Origin: Akkermansia muciniphila
GTDB taxonomy: Bacteria > Verrucomicrobiota > Verrucomicrobiia > Limisphaerales > UBA9464
NCBI GenBank assembly: GCA_945898055.1
Contig: CAMDGV010000043.1
Span: forward strand, 1 to 35,898
DNA: 35,898 nt
Reading direction: 5' to 3'
Shown here piece after piece: positions 16,235 through 25,155 of this stretch. Positions within the stretch are counted from its first letter, which is position 1, and every line of letters starts with the position of its first letter. Made by a program: the position numbers and the translations under genes. Below the pieces are notes generated by a model. That model worked only from the letters and a program-made list of their open reading frames with translations, did no database searches and had not been told where the DNA came from.

Positions 16235-17092
16235 CTATTTTTCATTAAACCGCCGTCTTATGTAGTGAAAAAGGTATTGCTGCGCATAGCCAGAATAAGC
16301 CCCAAAATAGCTTCGGCTAAACAGTTCTAATTCCGCATCGGTTATTTTTTTAACTTCAGGAAAATACAAATCTTTAAGGGCGCGACGCACCCACACATCA
16401 ATCGGAAAGGCGTCCTGACGCCCATAAGCAAAAAGGAGAACACAATCCGCAATCTTCGGCCCCACGCCGTCGATCAACATCAATGCGTTACGGGCCGCTG
16501 GCGTGGGCAGCGCGTTAATCGCCACCAAATCCAATTGCCCTGTACAGATTCGACGGGCCGCATCCATAAGGTATGGTGCCCGAAACCCCATCTTGCATTC
16601 TCTTAGTACTGTTTCGCCGGCTTGCAAGAATTCGTAGGGGTCCGGAAATGCATATCTCAACTGCTGCCCCTCTGCTCCCATCATCTTCCGCCCTAAACGT
16701 GCGGCTAATGTTTGAACAATCTGACGAATCTGGACGATTTGCTTGGTCGAAGAACAAATGAAACTAGCCAAACATTCCCAAGGCTCCTGCCGAAGAATTC
16801 GTAATCCCCGACTGGAAGCTACCGCTGCTCTCATTGGAATATCCTGAGGGAATCCTGCTAAGATCGCCGAAAAATCTTCGTCGACAGAAAAGTAATCGCG
16901 CACCCATTGGCTCGCACCCGGATCTTTCACCAGTTGCACTTGCAATCCGCCCCTCACCGATTCGACGCGGAGCCAATGTCCGCTCACGATCCCTTCCCAA
17001 CCAAGCCCGACTCGTGTCCAACGAAAGGCTTGCCCACACTCTAGGGTCGATTCCGGATCATAGTCATCCACTGGAAAAAAAAGAGTGTGCAT
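16235..17092 (-). CDS. OGG1-like 8-oxoguanine DNA glycosylase/AP lyase (HhH-GPD)
   Basis: From the ATG at 17092 the protein has 285 residues. The open frame extends further back, but only into the end of the neighbouring gene. The N-terminal OGG1-type beta domain carries ECGQAFRW (18-25). FICSSTKQIVQI at 111-122 corresponds to the OGG1 N-x-N lesion-recognition helix, and GFRAPYL at 169-175 to GYRA-x-Y. The helix-hairpin-helix IDGVGPKIADC (207-217) has the Schiff-base Lys213, and PIDVWVRRAL (230-239) has the catalytic Asp232. It excises 8-oxoguanine and nicks the abasic site. Spacing to the PAP2-GT39 gene is 25 bases on the same strand. Its presence fits the loss of mutM elsewhere in the window. 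Confidence 0.88.
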   Translation of the reverse strand: MHTLFFPVDDYDPESTLECGQAFRWTRVGLGWEGIVSGHWLRVESVRGGLQVQLVKDPGASQWVRDYFSVDEDFSAILAGFPQDIPMRAAVASSRGLRILRQEPWECLASFICSSTKQIVQIRQIVQTLAARLGRKMMGAEGQQLRYAFPDPYEFLQAGETVLRECKMGFRAPYLMDAARRICTGQLDLVAINALPTPAARNALMLIDGVGPKIADCVLLFAYGRQDAFPIDVWVRRALKDLYFPEVKKITDAELELFSRSYFGAYSGYAQQYLFHYIRRRFNEK

Positions 17093-17117
17093 ACTGTCAA
17101 CCCCGTCTTGAAACTGA

Positions 17118-19304
17118 TCATCGCTGATTTCGTAAAATATGCATATGAAGTTGGTGAAACAGTCGACCTCGGTAAAAAATGTCTTTGCCGGCGATCGCTT
17201 CCGCACTCTCAAAGTCTCGACTCATTCTGGCTATTTCTTTCTCCGACGGTTCCCGACTCGTCAGATATAAAACGGTCAAACCCTTCCGATGGCTATATCG
17301 GTACTCGGGCCAGAACCACACTTGATTGATCGGACGCTCTGTCTCACGAACGGTCACCATCGGATCGGTCGTCACTCGGGATGCTGCCCCCGGTAAATAG
17401 AAATTGAGGATACCTGTCCATCCGTAATGGTCGGTCACGATCAACACCGGTCGCCCCTCAGTTTCCAATCGAACTCGATGCGCTTCAACCACCGCGGCAG
17501 CTTCCCGATATCCACGCACTCGACGGTGCAAATCCAGTCCCGGAGGAAGATAACGACCGGTCAACTTGCCGACCAGATTGGTATCAAACAAAACTAGGGC
17601 TATCGGTAAGCCAATAACAAATCCCCAGATTAAGAGTCGGCGACCCGCCTTTGCCCCTGCGCGATGACGCTCATCCCACCACAACAGGGCAAAAGCTCCG
17701 AGAGGTAAAATAGAGGTGGCGACCCAATTGGGTTGAACCCTCGAGTGTAAGGTGTAGGCAAAATAAATCAGAAACACGGGCAACCCCATCGATAGGCAAT
17801 ATACTTGAGCCATTCGACGGGATTCGTCTCCGATCAAGGGTAAACGGCGACGCATTAAAAACCCGATAATTGCCCAAACGATGGCCAAGAAAAACACCGG
17901 ATTCCACAATCCTATTTCGGCCCCCAAAAACTCAGCAATCAGCAGGGGACGAAAGGTCCATTGCTCACCGAGTCCACCTCGCTCTTTTAAATGGGTAAGG
18001 GTGATCCAACCGTTTTGTGCATTCCAGACGAACACCGGAATCACCGCCACCAAACTCATTCCCAAGGCCAACCAAGGGCCTTTCCGTCGCAACTGCCCTC
18101 GAGCACTCGGCCACACGACGAAAAATACCGCAAAGGAGAGAATCAGGAAGGGCGAGAAGTACTTACTCAAAAAGGCGCCGGCCGACGCCAATCCAACCGC
18201 CCCCCACCACAGGGTCGAGTCTTCTCGGATTGCCCTCCAACCAGACACCATCGCCACTGTCCAAAAGGTCACGGTCAGTGGATCAATGGTGATCAGAATG
18301 GAGCCCACCACCAAGAGCGGCACGACATTGGCTGCCGCCGCCATTAGAAATCCCAACCGCCACCCTGCCAAGCTGGCAACAAACCAAGACAGCACGAATG
18401 CGGTCACAGTGGAGAGCAAGGGCGATAGAAAGCGCACTCCCAACTCCGTATTCCCAAAGAGGCTGGTTCCAATCCATTGAGCGTAAGCGATCAATGGAGG
18501 CTTGCTGTAGTACGATAACGCTAGATGTTTCGACCAGAGCCACTGGTAGGCTTCATCCTCGCTTAACTCAATGACTCCGCCCGCCAAATAAACCCAACGG
18601 ATTACCGTGAGCATTCCGAGGGTGAAAAAGGTCAAACGTCGCCAATGGCTTTCCAATTCAGCACTCCGTTTCCCGGGCTCGCTCGGCATTTCCCTTATGC
18701 CTTCTGCTTCACACGAATTCGGCAACAAACTAGGAAAACGCCGCCACCACAACGGAAGCCAACCCCGCCCCAGCCAACCCCAAAAACCATTCAGCAATCG
18801 GGGTAATCCCCATCCGTACAAGGCTCCCCAGAGCCAACCCGCTAAGACATCCGATGGATAATGTACTCCGACGTACACCCGTGAGATCCCGACTCCTAGG
18901 GCCAATGGCCCCATCACTCGGAGACTGCGACGATAATACCCAAACGAAACGACGGCGGCGGCGGCCCAGATCGCCGCGTGACCACTCGGCATTGAGGCAT
19001 TTAACCCTTTCCCGGCCAGCATCCGTGTCTCTAAATGGGTAATAAACGGACGTGGACGCTCTATCGCCTTTTTCAAGCGACCAGTCCCGTATTCTCCCAG
19101 TGCCAAGGTGAGAACCAAAATTAAGACAAAACAACGACCACGCCGTCCCCCTTTCCACAAAAGCCCTCCCGCTACTAAGGCCAAAATAGGCCTAAAAAAG
19201 TCATTTCCGCTCAAAAAAGGCATCAAGAAATCCAAAAATGGGCTCACCCAACCCTCATTGACAAAACGGAAGAGGCGATAATCAAATGCAGTGATAGCAT
19301 CCAT
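17118..19304 (-). CDS. Fusion of PAP2 phosphatase and GT39 (ArnT/PMT-like) glycosyltransferase
   Basis: The start chosen is the ATG at 19304 (728 residues); a TTG at 19451 would add 49 residues without domain similarity. Residues 1 to about 175 form a PAP2 phosphatase with all three motifs: K78-X6-RP (KKAIERPRP), PSGHA at 106-110, and SRVYVGVHYPSD at 141-152. From about residue 210 a polytopic GT39/PMT-family domain follows. It carries the acidic periplasmic loop signature LSEDEAYQWLW near 250, KPPLIAYAQWIG after it, and about ten further membrane helices. PAP2 enzymes dephosphorylate undecaprenyl pyrophosphate or lipid phosphates, and GT39 enzymes use polyprenyl-phosphate sugars. The fusion could couple lipid-carrier recycling with sugar transfer. 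Both parts appear intact. Confidence 0.87.
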   Translation of the reverse strand: MDAITAFDYRLFRFVNEGWVSPFLDFLMPFLSGNDFFRPILALVAGGLLWKGGRRGRCFVLILVLTLALGEYGTGRLKKAIERPRPFITHLETRMLAGKGLNASMPSGHAAIWAAAAVVSFGYYRRSLRVMGPLALGVGISRVYVGVHYPSDVLAGWLWGALYGWGLPRLLNGFWGWLGRGWLPLWWRRFPSLLPNSCEAEGIREMPSEPGKRSAELESHWRRLTFFTLGMLTVIRWVYLAGGVIELSEDEAYQWLWSKHLALSYYSKPPLIAYAQWIGTSLFGNTELGVRFLSPLLSTVTAFVLSWFVASLAGWRLGFLMAAAANVVPLLVVGSILITIDPLTVTFWTVAMVSGWRAIREDSTLWWGAVGLASAGAFLSKYFSPFLILSFAVFFVVWPSARGQLRRKGPWLALGMSLVAVIPVFVWNAQNGWITLTHLKERGGLGEQWTFRPLLIAEFLGAEIGLWNPVFFLAIVWAIIGFLMRRRLPLIGDESRRMAQVYCLSMGLPVFLIYFAYTLHSRVQPNWVATSILPLGAFALLWWDERHRAGAKAGRRLLIWGFVIGLPIALVLFDTNLVGKLTGRYLPPGLDLHRRVRGYREAAAVVEAHRVRLETEGRPVLIVTDHYGWTGILNFYLPGAASRVTTDPMVTVRETERPINQVWFWPEYRYSHRKGLTVLYLTSREPSEKEIARMSRDFESAEAIAGKDIFYRGRLFHQLHMHILRNQR

Positions 19305-19457
19305 GAACGGGAGTGAGAGTGTCTGTGAAACATCGACTTGACCAGTCACGTCGTTGTAACTCGCTGCCTTTCCCACGTCTCCAGCGGAGCTTTCCGCCCC
19401 ACAAACCATAGAAAGATGACTAGGCGCGACTAATCCGCCCAAGGAATTCAACTAAAG

Positions 19458-20063
19458 CTAATCGACAGGTGTTGGGCCTGTTTCGTTTTCAGCCTGCCCT
19501 TCTGCTGATTGACGCCATAGTTCGAAGTGAAAGAGTGCCGTTAAAGCCAGCGCATGTCGAATCCGACCCGAGCTCACTAATTCTCTCAAACGAGAGAGAG
19601 GCACAAGATGCACACGGATGTCTTCCGAGCCATCCAATTCGAGATCGTGGGTTCGGACACAACCACGCACTAAAACGGTCTGACATCGATTATTCTGAAG
19701 CGCTGGATTGGGGAAGACAGTCCCAATGAGAGAGGCTTTTCCACCCGTGAAACCGGTTTCCTCACGCAATTCTCTCACTCCAGTTGTAATGGGATCGACT
19801 TCCTGCGGATCCATGACCCCAGCCGGCACTTCCCACTCAAGGGTCGACGTCCCGTGCCGAAACTGCTCTACTAACACCAAGTGCTCATCCTCAGTAATGG
19901 CCACAACGGTCACCCAGTCAGGACATTCCATCACATAGAAGTCATGCTCTAAACCCGTTCGAGGACTGCGTCGTCGAGCTGTTCGAAGTGAAAAAATCCG
20001 AAAGTTACCGATCGAACTCGTATCAATGTCGACCCAAGGTTGAAGGGGGTAGTGGGGAGTCAT
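19458..20063 (-). CDS. Nudix hydrolase, ADP-ribose pyrophosphatase-like
   Basis: The 201-residue protein has the Nudix box in the form PAGVMDPQE...RELREETGF, with eight instead of seven residues between the first Glu and RE, a spacing common in ADP-ribose-type hydrolases. The preceding VVAITEDEHLVLVEQFRHG is the strand typical of ADP-ribose/NDP-sugar pyrophosphatases, and FPNPALQNNR follows the box. The likely reaction is cleavage of a nucleoside diphosphate-X compound such as ADP-ribose. It has an ATG start. It sits at the head of the run of genes leading to PAP2-GT39 and OGG1-like, 153 bases upstream of the ATG of the former. The substrate remains inferred from the family. Confidence 0.87.
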   Translation of the reverse strand: MTPHYPLQPWVDIDTSSIGNFRIFSLRTARRRSPRTGLEHDFYVMECPDWVTVVAITEDEHLVLVEQFRHGTSTLEWEVPAGVMDPQEVDPITTGVRELREETGFTGGKASLIGTVFPNPALQNNRCQTVLVRGCVRTHDLELDGSEDIRVHLVPLSRLRELVSSGRIRHALALTALFHFELWRQSAEGQAENETGPTPVD

Positions 20064-20083
20064 TGGGAGTGAGTTCTCTGTGT

Positions 20084-20329
20084 CTAAAGTGGTTCCCCTG
20101 ATTCAGATCGAGCCTCACCCAGTGGGGCACTTCCCTCAATCCCTTTGGCCGCCCATCCCCCTGCCATCATTCGCAAAAGATGAACCAAAGCTTCGTCATA
20201 AGTACGTCCCTTAATTTCTGATAACTGACGCGCGCGCCGATCCAATTGCTTAGCCATCTCAAGGGAACGATCTGCTGGACACCCAAGGGCAACCAACGTG
20301 GCAGACAACGGATCTAAATCGGACTGCAT
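20084..20329 (-). CDS. Small conserved-looking protein of unknown function
   Basis: From the ATG at 20329 this encodes 81 residues beginning MQSDLDPLSATLVALGCPAD, followed by MAKQLDRRARQLSEIKGRTY and DEALVHLLRMMAGGWAAKG. The open frame goes back to 20464, but that part overlaps the end of the cyclophilin gene in another frame and reads like noise. The charged helical middle and the repeated AxxL spacing look like a genuine helical protein, and my recollection is that similar small proteins occur in Verrucomicrobiota. It follows the cyclophilin gene by 50 bases and precedes the Nudix gene by 20, so it is likely cotranscribed. No function can be given. Confidence 0.55.
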   Translation of the reverse strand: MQSDLDPLSATLVALGCPADRSLEMAKQLDRRARQLSEIKGRTYDEALVHLLRMMAGGWAAKGIEGSAPLGEARSESGEPL

Positions 20330-20379
20330 ACAAAAAAGGCGGCGGACGGGAGAATCCCGCCGTCGCCATGACTGTTCAA

Positions 20380-20898
20380 TTATTGTAAGGTGGAACGGTC
20401 CACAATGCGGATACTTTCCACGCCCTGCCGGGCTACTGGACGGTCCTGTCCGGCGGTCTTGCAAGTACCCAATGTTTCTAACACATCATCGCCGCGGATC
20501 ACCCGACCAAAAGCTGTGTATTGCCCATTCAAAAAACTGGGATCGCCATGGCAGATAAAAAACTGGCTGCCGGCTGAATCGGGGTCCTGGGACCGGGCCA
20601 TCGAAATGACCCCACGCACGTGTGGACGGCTATTAAACTCGGCCTTTACCTTGTACCCAGGGTCACCCGTACCCCAGCGACTCTCCATCGACTTATCCTT
20701 GGTTAAAGGATCGCCACCTTGGACCATAAAACCTTTGATAATACGATGAAAAGCGGTTCCATCGTAAAATCCTTTTTTGGCAAGAGTCTTGAAGTTTTCG
20801 ACGGTCTTGGGAGCCACATCGGGCCAAAATTCCAAAACCAATTCGCCAGCAGTTGTCTTAATAATAGCCACCTGATCGGCGGCAACGGGGATGCTCAT
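20380..20898 (-). CDS. Cyclophilin-type peptidyl-prolyl cis-trans isomerase, cytoplasmic
   Basis: The 172-residue protein is a single-domain cyclophilin without signal peptide. Residues from VAIIKTTAGELVLEFWPDVAP lead to NFKTLAKKGFYDGTAFHRII, with the catalytic Arg in FHR. MVQGGDPL and ISMARSQDPDSAGSQFFI follow, with Gln and Phe of the active site and FGRVIRGDDVLE near the end. It catalyses proline cis-trans isomerisation in protein folding. The start ATG is supported by the MSIPV beginning. A second, exported cyclophilin is encoded next to it on the same strand. Confidence 0.92.
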   Translation of the reverse strand: MSIPVAADQVAIIKTTAGELVLEFWPDVAPKTVENFKTLAKKGFYDGTAFHRIIKGFMVQGGDPLTKDKSMESRWGTGDPGYKVKAEFNSRPHVRGVISMARSQDPDSAGSQFFICHGDPSFLNGQYTAFGRVIRGDDVLETLGTCKTAGQDRPVARQGVESIRIVDRSTLQ

Positions 20899-20993
20899 AA
20901 AAATTTCTTTAAAAGGTTACTTTATCAAATTTATTTTACTGAATCGGGCCGGTTCTCCCGGCTCAATCCGCTCGAATCCGAGGATCGCTGCGT

Positions 20994-21677
20994 TTACTTC
21001 AAAACCGTTGCCGAGAGAATGTAGTCGAGCTTGGAGAAATCCTTTTTCAAATAGTCATTGCCTTCAGATTGGACGCGACCTTGATCGGGTCCCCGCCCGC
21101 GTGGTGCGCCTTCTCCGTATTCACCGTTGATTTTGCTCACCACGTCCATCCCCTCAACCACCTTGCCAAAAGAGGCAAAGCCCATTCCATCTAAGCGAGA
21201 ATTATCTGCCAAATTGATGAAAAACTGAGTCGTTCGCGTATTAGGCCCCGCCATTGCAAAGGAAATAGCTCCAGTCGGGTTGCCTGACTTCACTGGATCA
21301 TCCTGAATCTTGGCTGCTCGCCAGGAAGAGGCCACCTTCGGATTCCCATGGATACCAAACTGCGCCATAAAACCGGGGATGACGCGGAAAAAGGCGATGT
21401 CCTTAAAGTAACCGGCCTTGACCAAATTATAAAACCGATCTGCACCTAATGGAGCCTGAGCTCGAACGACCTCAATCACCACGTCCCCTTTGGTGGTTTC
21501 AAATTTAGCCTTGAAGGTGGCAGGAGCGGTCTCTTTGAACTTAGATGGATCCGTCAAATCCACTGCGTCCACCCCAACCGGTTGGGTCGCAGTCGGTTTT
21601 CCAACCGCTTTGTCTTCCGCACACAAGCCAGCGCAGCAGATCAACGCCGCAGCTAAGGCACAAGAAAATGTATTCAT
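20994..21677 (-). CDS. Exported cyclophilin-type peptidyl-prolyl isomerase
   Basis: The ATG at 21677 gives 227 residues starting with a signal peptide (MNTFSCALAAALICCAGLCA, cleavage near AEDK). The open frame back to 21740 adds 21 residues that would spoil the signal. The cyclophilin domain runs from about residue 55: FETTKGDVVIEVVRAQAPLG, FYNLVKAGYFKDIAFFRVIP, MAQFGIHGNP, ISFAMAGPNTRTTQFFINL and FGKVVEGMDVV. The usual FHR is FFR here and the catalytic region is otherwise complete, so it should work as a periplasmic foldase. It sits directly upstream of the cytoplasmic cyclophilin gene, about 95 bases apart. Confidence 0.88.
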   Translation of the reverse strand: MNTFSCALAAALICCAGLCAEDKAVGKPTATQPVGVDAVDLTDPSKFKETAPATFKAKFETTKGDVVIEVVRAQAPLGADRFYNLVKAGYFKDIAFFRVIPGFMAQFGIHGNPKVASSWRAAKIQDDPVKSGNPTGAISFAMAGPNTRTTQFFINLADNSRLDGMGFASFGKVVEGMDVVSKINGEYGEGAPRGRGPDQGRVQSEGNDYLKKDFSKLDYILSATVLK

Positions 21678-21863
21678 CGGAGGCGGAATGAGCCACACAC
21701 ATGCCGTCCTGTCACGCCCAGAAAGCAACAACCTCAGCAAAAAAATCGATAAACCCTCAAATTGGGGCTTTTCGGGTGCAGCAAAAGGATCAAGACGCGG
21801 TCACTCCCATTACGATTTCTCCCGATCAACGGCCTTCTCTCCTCAATGAATCTGAGTTGGCCC

Positions 21864-24800
21864 CTATTTACCTCCAGCCGATAGGGCTTCGAGATAGTCT
21901 AGTAGCGAAGCAAACTCCACTAGAGTCAAACCGGAGACAAGCCCCTCAGGCATCAGGGATCGCTCCTGCTTTTCTCGTCGCACAATCTGGGATACCTGCA
22001 CCACCTGTTCCACTGCGGCGATGGTCCTCAAGGTCACTGCATCCGCAGCTTCACGAACGACAAATCCATCCACCTCACTGCCGTCTTTTAGTTCAAAATG
22101 ATTTGCCACAAAGCCTTGCGCCAAGGTCTTGTTGGGATACAAGACCGCTTCTGCCAATTCACGACGTTTATAAAGGGTGGCAATCGATCCGAGATAGGGC
22201 CCTTTAATCGGTTCATCCTGCTTGACCGTATGACATCCGGTGCACCCAACCTGTCCAAAAAGCTGACCTCCACGCCCCGCATCTCCTCGGACTCTCATGA
22301 CCTGTTCCAGGACCTCGTCCAACTTCATCTCCCCCACCTTCGTCAAAGTCGCCCGAGCTCGGTAGATCGCTGGATCGATTTTTAGCGAGGCAAGCGTTTC
22401 CTTGGCGGCCTTGGCTACCGCTGGGTCAGCATCACTCAAAGCCGCAACAAAGGACTCCACTCGTGAAGCATCTCCGACTTGAACTGCCGCCCGTAAGATT
22501 TGTAGTCGCCGCTTAGAATGAGCCCATCCTGCATTTAGTGAAGCCTCAGCGGCTGCTCGGACTTCCGGCGCCCCTAACTTGCGCGATGCCAACCTAAGAA
22601 CCATTCCCTCGGCCAAAACAGACGCAGGCCCGTCAGCCCGGGCCGCAACTTCCTCAAACACGGCGTGGACTTGATCCATCTTCGATGCGCTCCGAAAGGC
22701 CGCTGAAGCTTTCTCGGCTAAATTGTTTTCGCTGACTGTCTTCTGGACCTTTGGCAAGGCTTCCAAGACGGCTCGCCATCCCGAGGCGTCTACCGTCTTA
22801 ATCAAAGCAATCACCGCTTGGGCGCGGGCCGCGTCTAGGGTGTCCGCTCCAGTCGCTGTCCGAATCAAAAGGGGCACCGCTGCTGCCGGCACCTCCTCAG
22901 CTTCCGATAACTGCGCCGCTATTGCTGGTAATAAACTCGCCTCTGTGGCCGCTCTCCGGATCAGTTGAGCCAATCCATCCCCGGCCGGAATCCTATGACG
23001 CGACATCTCACGTCCAATAAATGCAGCTTCGGTCGAGTCTGCACGATTCAACAATCCCCTTAAGGTGGTCACGACGGCCAAAGTTCCGTTCCATGTCTCA
23101 GGTTGATAATACGGCCCTCGGGTGTCGGGGCGTGTCCCCCAAGAGTCCCCCTTCCAAACTCCTTCCTGAGAATGAAGACGACAAAGGGCGGTGAGAATAC
23201 CAGCGCGACGGGTTATTGCAGACTCCGATTCCAATCGACGAATCAACCCTTCTACCACGGGCATTTGATGCATCCGTTGCAGAGCCATTAAGGCGTTAAC
23301 TCGGGCTCTCGAGGACGCTCGATGATCATCCAAAACCGTAAAACAAGAGGAAATTGACTGGGCACCAACGAGGGCACGAATCGTCGCATGGACCACCAGT
23401 GAATCGGAATCGTCAAGCAACCGAACGAGAGCGCTCGCCGAAGTCGGACCAGTCACACGGACCGCTGCATTGACGGCCTCGAGCCGGAGTTTTGGATCTG
23501 TTGATGCCAAATGCCGCTTTAAAAGATCGAGTGAGACAGTCCCCATTGCATCTTTGCGACTGCCCAGCGCGCGCAGGATGGCGGGAGCAAGTTCGATCTC
23601 CTGACTCATCCGAGCCAGACGTGCAGCAACCCCTGGCAAGTTCATCTGGCCCAAGGTGGCTAGAGCCGCTGTTTTCGTCGCCGCACTGCTCCTTTTCCTA
23701 GTCGCAGTATCACACAATAATCCCATCACTTTTTTACCGTCTAATGCGCCGGAATCAACTCGACGCAACAAAGTTCGTTGAGCTTCGAGACGCCTTCGAT
23801 GACTGGTCGACTCCAGTTGTTTAACGAGAGCTTCCGCGTTGAGTGAACCAAAATCTGGCATAGGCTCCGGTCGATGGCCCTTGGGCGTGACCTTGGCAAT
23901 AAATCCCACCTCCGGTCCAACCCAAGTAAAGGAAGCCCCTTTCCAACTCGCCGCATAAATGGCTCCGTTACCATCAACATCTAAATCGGTCACCCGCGGC
24001 AACCGAATGAATTCCTCTTGAGATGCGACAAATGTGGTTCCTTTGCGAGTCAACCCATGATGATAAATCCAATCACGGCCCCAATCTGCGGTAAGGGGCG
24101 CATTATTCCAACGGTCAGGAATGCCGGGTTCACCGATCCAAGCGGCACCACATCCAGATCCCCCACCGTAGTCGGCCAAGGGTTGAATAATTTCGTCACC
24201 GAAGTTCTTGAACAACCTAGGATATCCGTGATCGGTCCAACCGCTAAAATGATGCAAACGAATATCCCACCCACCGCCGTCATTGGTGTTGTCCCGGGTG
24301 AAACCATCCAGCGCCGGACTCATCGCGACCTCCAAAATATTCCGGGTCCCTTCTGCCCACGTTTCTAATCCACTGCCGTCCGGACGAAACCGCACCACGC
24401 CGCCGCCTCGCATTTGTAGCTTCCGCCCATCCGTTCCCACCGCTTCCATAAAGCCAAAATCTCCAATCGCTGCATAAAGCCAACCGTCGATCCCAAGTGT
24501 TAATCCGTTCGACCCGTGATCTGCCGGGCGCTCCTTAAATGTCCACCCAATCCCTTTCACCAAGGTGCGTCGCTCCTCGGCTATCCCGTCGCCATCAGCA
24601 TCGACAAACACGCTCACATCCGGTGGATGCAGCAAATAAAGCCGATCATGATCCCAGACTAATCCACGGGGTGAATCGACGTCCGCCACAAAGGCTTTTA
24701 CCTCGTCCGCTTGGCCATCGCCATTGGTGTCGCGTACCCTCAGGACCCGTCCCAAATGCGGCTTCCGATCGAGAGAACCGTTTCCATCACTCGATACATA

Positions 24801-25067
24801 CAAGGTTCCATCTGTCGATGCGGCGACAAAGACTGGATAGTTTACCGCAGGGGGTGTCGCGAAAATAGTAACCTCGAATTCAGAGGGAACTCGCACTTCT
24901 TTTAAGTCAGCGGCAGCAGTTGCTGGAATCACCGCTGGAAGACGAGACAATTCCGCTGGAGTCGGTTGACGATCTCGCGCTGAAAAAATCTGAGCACTCA
25001 GTGCAGGAAGCCCAAATGCCAGTGCTGTGAGGGTCAGAACACGCGCGGATGAAAGCGATCGAATCAT
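21864..25067 (-). CDS. Second PVC-type dehydrogenase with HEAT repeats and cytochrome c domain
   Basis: From the ATG at 25067 the protein has 1067 residues; 40 further codons back to 25187 precede the signal peptide and are ignored. After the signal peptide (RVLTLTALAFGLPALSAQ), a beta-propeller dehydrogenase-like domain extends to about residue 390. It contains DTNGDGQADEV and DADGDGIAEERR (calcium-loop-like), GLTLGIDGWLYAAIGD, and GTRNILEVAMSPALDGFTRD. A HEAT-like helical region follows to about 900. A cytochrome c domain has the heme site CTGCH (C942, C945, H946), then GPYLGSIATLYKRRELAEAV and LMPEGLVSGLT at the end. It is the same architecture as the protein at 5531-8824 but more like the canonical PVC membrane-bound dehydrogenase. 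It is likely periplasmic and membrane-linked. Confidence 0.88.
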   Translation of the reverse strand: MIRSLSSARVLTLTALAFGLPALSAQIFSARDRQPTPAELSRLPAVIPATAAADLKEVRVPSEFEVTIFATPPAVNYPVFVAASTDGTLYVSSDGNGSLDRKPHLGRVLRVRDTNGDGQADEVKAFVADVDSPRGLVWDHDRLYLLHPPDVSVFVDADGDGIAEERRTLVKGIGWTFKERPADHGSNGLTLGIDGWLYAAIGDFGFMEAVGTDGRKLQMRGGGVVRFRPDGSGLETWAEGTRNILEVAMSPALDGFTRDNTNDGGGWDIRLHHFSGWTDHGYPRLFKNFGDEIIQPLADYGGGSGCGAAWIGEPGIPDRWNNAPLTADWGRDWIYHHGLTRKGTTFVASQEEFIRLPRVTDLDVDGNGAIYAASWKGASFTWVGPEVGFIAKVTPKGHRPEPMPDFGSLNAEALVKQLESTSHRRRLEAQRTLLRRVDSGALDGKKVMGLLCDTATRKRSSAATKTAALATLGQMNLPGVAARLARMSQEIELAPAILRALGSRKDAMGTVSLDLLKRHLASTDPKLRLEAVNAAVRVTGPTSASALVRLLDDSDSLVVHATIRALVGAQSISSCFTVLDDHRASSRARVNALMALQRMHQMPVVEGLIRRLESESAITRRAGILTALCRLHSQEGVWKGDSWGTRPDTRGPYYQPETWNGTLAVVTTLRGLLNRADSTEAAFIGREMSRHRIPAGDGLAQLIRRAATEASLLPAIAAQLSEAEEVPAAAVPLLIRTATGADTLDAARAQAVIALIKTVDASGWRAVLEALPKVQKTVSENNLAEKASAAFRSASKMDQVHAVFEEVAARADGPASVLAEGMVLRLASRKLGAPEVRAAAEASLNAGWAHSKRRLQILRAAVQVGDASRVESFVAALSDADPAVAKAAKETLASLKIDPAIYRARATLTKVGEMKLDEVLEQVMRVRGDAGRGGQLFGQVGCTGCHTVKQDEPIKGPYLGSIATLYKRRELAEAVLYPNKTLAQGFVANHFELKDGSEVDGFVVREAADAVTLRTIAAVEQVVQVSQIVRREKQERSLMPEGLVSGLTLVEFASLLDYLEALSAGGK

Positions 25068-25155
25068 GATAAAAGGCAAGTTTGAGACACTCAGCGACCG
25101 AAGGCAATCTCGGGAATAAACAGAGCGAGACTTGGCTCCATCCGTCTTCACCCAT

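Noticed and set aside
16021-16245. 74-codon ORF overlapping the 3' end of the OGG1-like gene
   Set aside because: No recognisable domain and composition like non-coding sequence; the 11-base overlap with an ATG can arise by chance.
17881-18480. 199-codon plus-strand ORF opposite the GT39 domain
   Set aside because: Antisense shadow rich in Pro, Arg and His, as expected from the reverse of a hydrophobic membrane gene.
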